A stretch of 64,000 nucleotides of DNA from Pteria penguin (Eukaryota > Mollusca > Bivalvia > Pterioida > Pteriidae), in contig CM068583.1 in NCBI GenBank assembly GCA_035048485.1, positions 18,823,341-18,887,340 on the forward strand. The letters run 5' to 3'. Under the pieces are notes generated by a model that was not told the DNA's origin, searched no databases, and worked only from the letters and a program-made list of their open reading frames with translations. The position numbers and the translations under genes were made by a program. Positions 55,301 through 64,000 of the stretch are shown here, in pieces. Each line of letters opens with the position of its first letter. The stretch's first letter is position 1.

Positions 55301-58300
55301 GGACGAAGCTGATCTTCGAAGTTTATGCAATTCTGATTGATATAAACTCAATTTGATTATTCTATTTTCATATAATAAACTCTTTCCTCGTATTCCGTCT
55401 CTTCCACCCAAACAGCAATTTTTCAAAATTAAATTTATTAATAAAGGCTTCGATCTACTTAACATTTCTAATATTTTCCGTGATCATAGAGTCACATCTA
55501 AAATCCCCCAATATTTTGAGAATTTAGAACCTCCACTTATTTGTTACCAGTACAAAAAGCCTATAAGAAATCTTATTTTAAATTATAATAAAGTTACATC
55601 TAACCCTGATGTTTCAGACTCTATTCCTTCGTCGTGTTCTTGTGAAAATTCTAAATATGTTTATAAACCGGCAGGTCATGTTATTACTGGTGACCTAAAC
55701 TGTATTTCGGACAAGAAATTGCGCACCCTTTTTGGAAAAGGACCTAAATATAGGTTACCAGGATAGATTTCAATAAATGCCATGACGTTATAGAAGATGC
55801 TTTAACTACATATTGTAAACGTTGGTGTAAAAAAGAACAGGTAAAGGTTCATGCTCTTAATGATTGGAAATACGAGATTTTAAGAATTGTCGATATCCGT
55901 ATTAAGAACTTTACGGAAAATCCGCATTTATTCCAACAGCCTAATACATGGACGGCAAATTCTATTAAAAAGAAGATAGCTGACTTACATGCTAAATATG
56001 TCGTTGTTCCTGCTGATAAAGCAGGTAATAACATAATAGTTGTTTGAAAACTATATTATATTGAAGTACTTAAAAACGAATTAAACTCCACTCATACATA
56101 TGTGGAAAGCCCTACCTCAAAAGACAGCACCTTGCACGATCACCTCATGACCATGTCCGACTTCAAAATTAAAACTGATAAATCTGATCTACCAACCATA
56201 TATTGGCTCCCAAAACTACATAAAAGTCCATATACATCACGTTTCATATCTAATTCTAGCCACTGCTCTACCACGGTACTATCGAAGCATATTACGTCTG
56301 CTCTAACTGCTATAAAAGATCATATTATCAAATATTGTGATGTCACATTTCATAATAGTAACATCAATTAATTCTGGTCGATTAAAAATTCTCATGAAGT
56401 TATAGACAAACTTCTTTCGCTAAATTTCAAAGCGACTCAAATTTCTACATTTGATTTTTCTACACTTTATACATCTCTGCCTCATGATTTGATTAAAAGC
56501 AAGTTGCTGTCTCTTATACAATGGTGTTTTCACAGAGAATCTAAAACGTACATATGTACTTCCAATAACTCCGGATTCTTTTCCAACAAACAATATACTT
56601 CATATAAATACTGGACTTGCAAGGAATTATGTAAAGCACTAGATTTTCTCATGAATAATATTTTTGTGCAATTTGATGGCAAGATATATCAACAAATAGT
56701 TGGGATTCCTATGGGTACAAACTGCGCGCCTCTGATAGCAGATTTATTTCTTCATTGTTATGAGAGGGATTTTATGGTTTCTATTCAAAAATCAAAACGT
56801 TTTGACCTCATTGACAAATTTAATAATACTTGCAGATATCTGGATGACATTTTGGTTATCGACAACCCTGAATTCGAACAATTTATATCAGAAATATATC
56901 CACCAGAGCTCACATTGAATAAAGCTAATACTTGAGATAAATCTACACCTTTCTTAGATTTAAACATCAAAATTATCAACCACCTAATATATAATAATAT
57001 TTATGATAAACGTGAGGATTTTGGATTTCCTATTGTAAATTTCCCTTACTTGGATGGCGATGTCCCTCGACTCCCATCATATGGTATCTATATATCTCAA
57101 TTAGTTCGATTTGTCAGAGGCTGCACCGATGTTTTGGACTTTCATAAACGAAATTTAAAAATTACTACTAAACTTTTAACTCAGGGTTACAGATATCACA
57201 AGCTAAGAAAAACATTCGGCAAATTCTTCAGATCTTATTCAGAACTTCTGTCTAAATTTGGAAATATTTCTTTTCAACAGTATGTATCCAATGGAATTTC
57301 CCATCCTAATTTTTACGGTGATCTCGTATATAAACTAAGGAAAGTAAAAGGCTCCGATAACGTTATTTTATCATGTAATAAAGTAGTCAAACGTCTTCTA
57401 AATAGACAATATGATATTGAGATCATCAAAAAGACTATAGGTCTTGTATTTGGCCCCTCTACATCCTTATGCAGACTTTTACTTGAACGTTGCACGCTGA
57501 CTAACAGGGCGGTGGGGACTATATGACGGGCCTTGTCCAAACCTCTTTCAGAGGAGACATGGTCCTGAACCTCGTCCCCTCTGACTGTTAGTCGGGACTC
57601 CTACAGATCTAGGGTCTTAGCTCGCTTTCAGACTGGCAGAGCACGGTTTATCATGTTGATGTCGCATATATTTTTATACCATTATGTGTTTTACAATACC
57701 TTACGTGTTTATATTTTTATGACCTCTCAATATGCGATACCTGTTGACCCTTGTTCTTTACATGGAGGATTATTTATAAATTTTTAAATGTACGTCCTTT
57801 GATTGTTCTGCTGTTACGGTGAGTGGGAAGGTGGGCCCGTAAACCGGTTAACCACACCATTTGTTTGGCTTTTGTCAAATTAAATGACCGTCCTAAGTCG
57901 GTATCGTAATTGCACTACAATCAAATATTTTTGTAATGTGTTATATGTTCTAGTATATTATTTATATTCATGTATTGTATAGCTCCATGGTGACTTCTGC
58001 CACATATCTGAGCCAGTAACTCCTCTTTTTTCTTTATTATGTAAAGGAAAACAATTAGCCAAAGAACCATTTTAATATAATGATGTCCAAATTTGACAGA
58101 TAACACTGCTTGTATTTAATCTGAAAGTAAATGGCCCTACTCCTCATTCCCTTGCAATATTACTATATCTCTGTAAATATAGACCATGCATGCCTGTTTA
58201 TGGAATTATAGTTACGTGTAACGTTTACCTTGACATGAACAAGACAGGCAACCTTGGCCATTCATGACAACACAAGATGGATCGCATGTTCCAAAATCAA

Positions 58301-61300
58301 ATGATGGACATCCGCCTGCACCAGGAACAGCAGTTGTTGGTGCTGATGTAACGGCACCGCCAGAGGGAGCTTTTGTTGTAGCTAGATATAAATTTGTCAG
58401 TAGAATGAGGTTTCATTGCTAACAAAATGCAATGCAAATATAATGGATTATACATACAATTCACTTGTGGAATCACATCTATTTTATTCCAAAGTATTAT
58501 CAAAATGCATTGTACTTGTACGTGTTAAAGAGACAGTACACATGTTTCCTTCCTGTTCTAAACGCAGAGACGATGTCCTTGATTCAAAAGATATTTCACT
58601 TTACATAATTAAGAATTTTATTCAACGGATAAGCCATATACGGGGTGAACATAAAATAAAACGAGTAGAGAATTAAATTTCTGTTTGTATACATGAATTA
58701 ATTTTAATTATCTTAGATTTACCTTTGCAAGAACATGACAAGCACCCCTGCCCGTCCATGATTACACAGTTCGGATCACATGTTCCAAAATCAAAAGATG
58801 GACAACCGCCAGCACCCGGTACAACAGTAGTTGACCGCGGTGCCGTCGATCCACCAGAAGAACCTGGCGTTGTGACTATGAATGTTTGTAAAAAAAAAAA
58901 CAAGGGTTAAATTGGTAAAACGAAATTCGAAAATCTAAAATCAACATTTAAACGCAAATATTAGAAATTTAAAAACAATATGAAATAAAGATAATAAATT
59001 TTACTTTTGGACAAAATTGAGGAGAATATCGCAAGAGTGAGTAGATCATTTAGAAGTCTGAAATGATTCAGGTTTCAGTTTCAGATGGTTAAACATCTCC
59101 TGCTAAATGTACACATCAGTCGTAAAAAACCTAGTCAAAACCATATAGTATGGTGTCCATTTTATCCATGTTACGATATTTAAGATTTAGAAGAATAGAA
59201 AGTCATTCTAATAAAATAAGCTGAAATAAGATATACGGAAGAACTTCATATATGACATATAGACATAGATTATTAAAATGTAGAAGAACTTCATATATGA
59301 CATATAGACATAGATTATTGAAATGTAGAAGAAATTCATATATGACATATAGACATAGATTATTGAAATGTAAAACTTCATATACGACATATAGATATAG
59401 ATTATTGAAATGTAGAAGAACTTCATATATGACATATAGACATAGATTATTGAAATGTCGAAGAACTTCATATATGACATATAGACATAGATTATTGAAA
59501 TGTAGAAGATATAATCATGGCTTACCTTGACATGAACAAGAAAGGCATCCCTGTGGATCCATGACAACACAAGATGGATCGCATGTTTCAAAGTTAAACG
59601 AAGGACATCCGCCAGCTCCCGGAACGGCAGTTGATGGAGCTGGTGTGACTGTGTTATTAGAAGGAACTGTTGCTGTGCCTGAATTTACATTATGAAAATA
59701 TTTAATGTAAATTATGGAGGTAAGTGGTAGTATGTCGTTAAGGTAATTGGGAAAGAGCTTCTCCAGTTGAGAAAGCCAAAACCGCAACGGATGTCCATAA
59801 CGCACAGAAGATGAAAAAATATTTCAACACTTTATTTTTATAATAAGAGTGTCATAGACATATTCAGATCAAGAAATAACAACATTAATTAAGTCAAACT
59901 CTTCACGTGAAAATTTTAAGATCTCCACACTGTAAATGGAATGTGTGACAATATGTAACATATCGAAGATGCTGTGTTATGTGACCGAAAGTCTCAGAGA
60001 AAAGTTTTATAATTCTATCATTAGTTTTTAAGTTTGTAGAAATCAAAATGTAACTTTAGTTCAAGGGTGTTTTTTTACATTCTGTTCATGATACAGAAAA
60101 AAGTATTTATGAGTCTTTAAACCACAAGTTTCCTGCTAAGTCATTTATTTTTGAAATATAAATGTTTTAATAGAAAACATATAAGTAGTAAATAATACTT
60201 TAAAGATTTTATTTTAACCTGCACAGGAGCACGACAGGCACCCTTGACCATTCATAATTACACAACTTGGATCACAAGTTCCAAAGTCAAATGAAGGACA
60301 TCCCCCTGCACCCGGTACAGAAGTTGTTCCAGAACCACTAGAGGATGCTGGTGTTGTGGCTGGAAACAATGCAAAAATCAAATATACGACCATTGATACA
60401 CCAAACGTTTTTACTAGTGGTGTTTTTTAAAATTATTTGTTCCATTTAAAAGCGTGAAGTATAAAACCAAATGTATTTGTAAATTTCGTTATGGACGAAG
60501 AAGAAGCGACACAAACTTTTAAGCTAAAATGAGTGATCTAATGTTGAACACACAAATGTTATAAGCAAGAGATTAACAATGTTTCAGCCACCCCTTGATA
60601 CGAATGATAGTTTAAGATCCAAACACCAAAGGCCCTATTCCTGCAATAAGCACAATGAAATGTGAATTTATATAATATAAATAAGCTCTATTTTCTAAAC
60701 ATTCAACATGCCAATGATTTTGCATACTCATAATCTTAACATTTTCTCCTAATAATTCCTATTTAATTCTGTCATAACTAAACCAGTACAAACGTCACTT
60801 TAACTCATAAAAAAGTTATCAGTTACAAAGTTATGATCTTACCCGCACAGGAACATGACAAACACCCCTGCCCGTCCATGATCACACAACTCGGATCACA
60901 AGTTCCAAAGTCAAAAGAAGGACATCCTCCTGCCCCTGGTACTGCAGTGGAGACGGCTCCTCCAGAGGGGGCTGATGTTGTTGCTAAAGAAGAGAACATT
61001 TTGTATATATGTAGGTCAGATACATCAATTAAGATAATCTCTGATCTCTGTATATATATATAAAATGTGAAAATAATTAGCACTTACCCGCACAGGAACA
61101 CGATAGGCAACCCTGACCATCCATAACCACACAGCTAGGGTCGCATGATCCAAAATCAAAGGAAGGACAGCCCCCTGCTCCTGGTACTGCTGTGGTTGCT
61201 GTAAGTCAACAGAAACATGAATTGAATATTATAATATTGAGATCTACTCCGTCATATGAATTGATATTTACAAATACATGGAAAATTAATATTTGGTTGA

Positions 61301-63969
61301 TATGTATTATTTTAAAAGTAATGATAAGAAAAGTACTTGTTAGTTACTATTATTAGCACTGATTTGTCTGTTGATCACCAGAGAAATCTCATTATGCAAT
61401 AAAGATAATGAGGTTGACCGATTCTGTCGCATGCAAATAATATGAATATATGTGCCATGGATAGAAGTGTGTCTCATTTGTGGATAACACTACATACCCT
61501 GGTCAGGACATTGGCATATTTTACATCCATAGCTGTCCGTCTTCTTACAAACATCATCGCAAGAATAATCATCATATGGTGGACATGTGTGGGTATTTAC
61601 TGACAAAAATGAAAGGGCAAGTTTACAATTATTTTTTTTTCAAAACTCTATAAAGACCTAGGATTAATGGAGTTAATGTAAAGAAAAGCTGCCCATTTCT
61701 AATAGGTGACTGATTTGATGTGGCATGTACAGAAAACATAAGGAGAAATTGTCTAAAACCATTAACTTGCTAAAGTGGGTGGTTTTTATGTATCAGTAGA
61801 ATATCGGTTATTTCGTCAAAATACCTTTCGTCGAAATATGCTGCTTCCCTTATAAGTTTCCATAACATAAAGGGTTTACTCGCCTATGAACTTGAACACA
61901 CTGATTTTCAGTAGAATTTCTTTTTACTAGGTAAAAATTTTACATACCATTGTTGCCAGCGGTAGAAGAACTACAAGATTTTGGACAAACAACGCAACCA
62001 TTGGAATCGATTGAAAGACAGTTCGTTGGACAATTTCTTTGAAGAGAGGGACATCCACCATTATTACTTGCCATAGAACTACCTATCACATAAATAAAAA
62101 TAAAAATAATTGTTAATACCCTTTTGATACCAGAAAAGTTGAAAATATAATTGTGCATATTGGTTTAATATAAAATAGTATTCACATTTAAAGATATTAT
62201 AGGTTTTATTTATTTTCAGTTTGATACTATTTTCAATATTTACAAATCAGCACGACTGATGAGGATTTTATATACAAAAATGAAGTGTATTGAGTACTAT
62301 ACTGATCTTCCCTTACCTCCAGGTGAAGTTGAGGACGAAGATGAATCTGTAAGGTGTATAAAATGACATCTGATTAAGCCGCAGCGGACATAATATAAGT
62401 AGGTTGAGTAAGAACACATAGTCACAAAATAAACATGATAATAGTATAAATGAAACACCTATAGAAAGACAAGTTATTTAAAAGTTATTTAAAAGATGTT
62501 GTCATAACAACTTACCACAATCAAATATTCACAATTGTTATTGGTGTTCCTCCTTATCTTAAAACATCTTTGCAATTTTAACTCTTTTAATCAGATAGTG
62601 CAACTGGCGAACTATCATTCATAAGGTATGACAAGATTAACCCCAGATACATATAAAAAGCTAGTGCACAATAAAATAGAACATCCTTTAGAGTTCCACC
62701 TTAATATCAGTTGTCAAACAGTTTCGGAATGAATATGTATTTTATAACTTGCTTTTCTCGCTGACTTACTATGATTGCATTTGCATCTTATGCATCCTGA
62801 ATCATCGATTACGGCACATTCTGTAGGGCAACTGGAATCTAGAACCGGACACCCGCCATTGTTCATATGAGTGGGATTGCCTTGTGGGACGACGAAATTC
62901 CCGCTTTGGTGAATAGCAGTAGATCCACTAGCATTATGGGTAGCTAAGAGTGTAATTTTAATCGTGATTTCTATATTTGCACATGCAATAGAATATGCAT
63001 TTGGATGTCAATGAAACGATAAACAGTGCTTTGGACATTTTCTCTCATGAGAGGCATTCATGTCATAAATGATGTGTTTTAGAATTACAGGACGATTACT
63101 AAGAATTTAATTTGGATATGATATTGTGACTTAGGAAATTTGATAACTCTAACTTAGTGCCCTTTTTTAGTGTACCTGAGCATTGACAGAGGACACAACC
63201 CATGTCGTTCAGGGATACGCATGATGACGGACAGTTTTTGGGGAAAGCAGGACAACTGTTGATGCCGTTACCGGATGATACTGATGTCGACAGAGAAGAT
63301 GTTGAATCTGAAAAATGAAACGGTTAGATCCTATATACTACCAGTATACCAAAGTTTGTTTCAAAACAATTACGAGGACTCCAAATTGAAAAAAGAACTA
63401 GAAAAATATCTTATTTAGCCCTATGTATAATTATCATATAAATTTTTATACATGTATATGTCTTTCGGATACAATAATCTATAATAAGCACTTCTACCAT
63501 AATTATAAAACAATTCTTCCCTTTTAACGGAAATAAAGTGTACAGAAGGCTGAAGATCTGAGAAAAAGGGTGTTGTCATTTTTAATTTATTTTTTTAACG
63601 TCGAGGATCAACGTATTACATTTTGTCACAATGTGACTATACATGTCAGAATATATCATATATTTTATAATTTGTCATCACTCTCAATATTTACACATTA
63701 GATAATAGAAAACGGTATAGATTCAAGACCAAATCGTCTAGCATGGCTTCTTTTCTACTTAAGATTATTGTTTTCAATATCTTATATATACCGTTAAACA
63801 TAAATACTTATCAATTTAAACTTCTTACTTTTAGTTGTTGGACATTGGCAAATAATACAGCCGTTAGAATCTATAGAAGCACATTCGGAGCGACAGGATT
63901 TTGGAAAGGGTGGACAGCCGTTGTTATTACCCTGAGATGATGACGAAGACGAAGTTTGACCTGCACTTC
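52360..63969 (-). CDS. Gene F (5' end outside window): tandem antistasin-like module protein
   Basis: Fifteen exons in window on the minus strand: 63969-63829, 63307-63176, 62943-62770, 62346-62317, 62082-61948, 61599-61498, 61198-61088, 60983-60843, 60359-60219, 59678-59526, 58875-58723, 58381-58229, 54131-53979, 53017-52868, 52583-52360. Every visible intron is phase 1, giving about 696 aa. Fourteen exons carry one cysteine module each; 62346-62317 is a ten-residue Ser-rich linker. Eight consecutive exons (61198 to 52868) repeat the theme VPGAGGCPSFDFGTCDPSC..GCLSCSC preceded by a Thr/Ala/Pro linker, so they arose by tandem exon duplication. The last exon has a long Thr/Pro linker and a module ending CPKCKC then TAA (52362-52360), closely resembling the end of gene A. 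The signal peptide exon must lie beyond 64000. Confidence 0.85.
53250..53575 (+). repeat. Dispersed retroelement-like tail, relative of 17690-17905
   Basis: Contains CTGCTGGTGGACTTATAGTC and ends with ACTGAAGAGACATAAGTTGT and CGAAATGCGCAC. That ending resembles tails of invertebrate retroelements, but I cannot assign a family. It lies in an intron of gene F. Confidence 0.5.
53610..53836 (-). mobile_element. Degenerate SINE copy
   Basis: Keeps GGGGCCCACCCGATGCAGTG, CTCATCCGAAAGACAGGACA and a B-box-like GGGAGTCGAACCC. The tRNA-like head is truncated at the right end. Confidence 0.65.
54366..57526 (+). pseudogene. Penelope-like endonuclease-reverse transcriptase, interrupted
   Basis: ATG at 54366. 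In order: a Cys/His-rich N-terminal part (CNAKKCLTC); a GIY-YIG endonuclease with YVGETSQTLKQRFRNH (catalytic Tyr and Arg) and ELYWIKQLQT (54990-55035); a basic stretch; the CxC motif SSCSCENSKYVY (about 55628-55663); then RT motifs PADKAGNNIIVV, FDFSTLYTSLPHDL (motif A), GIPMGTNCAPLIADL (motif B), RYLDDILV (motif C, YLDD) and PFLDLNI. Interruptions: TGA at 54732, 54765, 55338, 56045 and 56933; TAA at 54909 and 56369; a one-base loss near 55757-55760 shifting frame. The terminal codon is TGA 57524-57526. TGA codons may be selenocysteine, while TAA and the frameshift are decay. Confidence 0.85.
57497..57595 (+). promoter_or_regulatory. SECIS-like hairpin (type 2)
   Basis: Quartet strands ATGA 57523-57526 and TGAA 57566-57569. 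Between them lies a helix GGGCCTTGTC (57528-57537) with GACATGGTCC (57556-57565), ten pairs with one U-U and one G-U. An unpaired AAA sits at 57539-57541, 12 bases after the ATGA. A small apical helix CCTCT/AGAGG (57542-57546 with 57550-57554) gives the type-2 form. Below the quartet, GGGGAC (57514-57519) pairs with GTCCCC (57574-57579), and GACTAACAG (57499-57507) with CTGTTAGTC (57585-57593). All standard eukaryotic SECIS parts are therefore present. Folding was done by hand. Confidence 0.8.
59236..59512. repeat. 45-base minisatellite, about six copies
   Basis: Unit TAGAAGAACTTCATATATGA-CATATAGACATAGATTATTG-AAATG. Copies are nearly identical; one is slightly shorter. It lies just downstream of the donor of exon 59526-59678 of gene F. 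Its length, a multiple of three, creates spurious open frames on both strands. Confidence 0.93.
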
Positions 63970-64000
63970 CTTTGATAAAAACAGAATTCATTCATTCGAT

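Larger units (their letters stand above)
54300..58035 (+). mobile_element. Penelope-like retroelement, GIY-YIG before RT (Naiad-like)
   Basis: The element runs from about 54300, next to a TTATTATTATT microsatellite, to about 58035, where similarity to the tails at 48110, 50630 and 51340 ends. Order: short 5' region, one long coding region (54366-57526, interrupted), a SECIS-like hairpin overlapping the stop, then about 440 bases of 3' noncoding DNA shared with solo fragments. It is inserted antisense in the intron between exons 58229 and 54131 of gene F. Endonuclease-first order, a CxC linker and microsatellite preference are the marks of the Naiad/Chlamys branch of Penelope-like elements. 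Exact ends and any pseudo-LTRs were not determined. Confidence 0.82.

Noticed and set aside
59208..59591. Repetitive open frames on both strands
   Set aside because: They are produced by the 45-base minisatellite.

Overview
The window is intron-rich, AT-rich animal DNA full of microsatellites, tRNA-derived SINEs and retroelement debris. The content points to a mollusc, most likely a bivalve. The reasons are lineage-type secreted cysteine-rich and glycine-rich proteins, a SINE family with a TGATTGATT tail, and an N-terminal-endonuclease Penelope-like element of the group whose selenocysteine-encoding forms are known from clams. The species cannot be named from sequence alone.

Six genes can be rebuilt by eye from GT..AG junctions and reading phase. 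Five belong to one cluster of secreted proteins made of short antistasin-like cysteine modules (Cys, Cys-x3-Cys, Gly-Cys-x2-Cys-x-Cys). Almost every module sits on its own exon with phase-1 introns on both sides, so exons can be duplicated, shuffled or skipped without breaking frame. They are: A (8426-12337, +, 224 aa); B (13160-18528, -, 413 aa, Gly/Gln-rich with a C-terminal Kunitz domain); C (19327-23799, +, 298 aa, with a Ser/Thr/Pro mucin-like linker); D (26978-41946, +, 1521 aa, with eleven modules, CHDC-type motifs and a 28-unit silk-like glycine repeat); and F (52360-63969, -, open at the right edge, 14 modules). Between D and F lies E (42108-47955, -, 399 aa), a membrane-anchored zona pellucida (ZP) domain protein with furin sites. 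The architecture suits extracellular matrix, shell, byssus or adhesive proteins, but that role is inference.

Left of gene A (1-8400) there are only two weak candidate C-terminal coding pieces, of which one looks like a membrane protein end. Other content: a 5'-truncated histone H3 copy with its 3' stem-loop in an intron of D; a foldback-type element with nested SINE and second repeat in intron 1 of A; several dispersed repeat families; and a minisatellite grown from a SINE segment at 51806-52143.

The most striking item is at about 54300-58035, inside an intron of F. It is a nearly complete Penelope-like retroelement with GIY-YIG endonuclease before reverse transcriptase (Naiad-like order). 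The copy has five in-frame TGA codons, three at or near positions where the family has cysteine. At its 3' end there is a hairpin with the full layout of a eukaryotic type-2 SECIS element (57497-57595). This supports a selenocysteine-encoding retroelement, here lightly decayed by one frameshift and two TAA stops.
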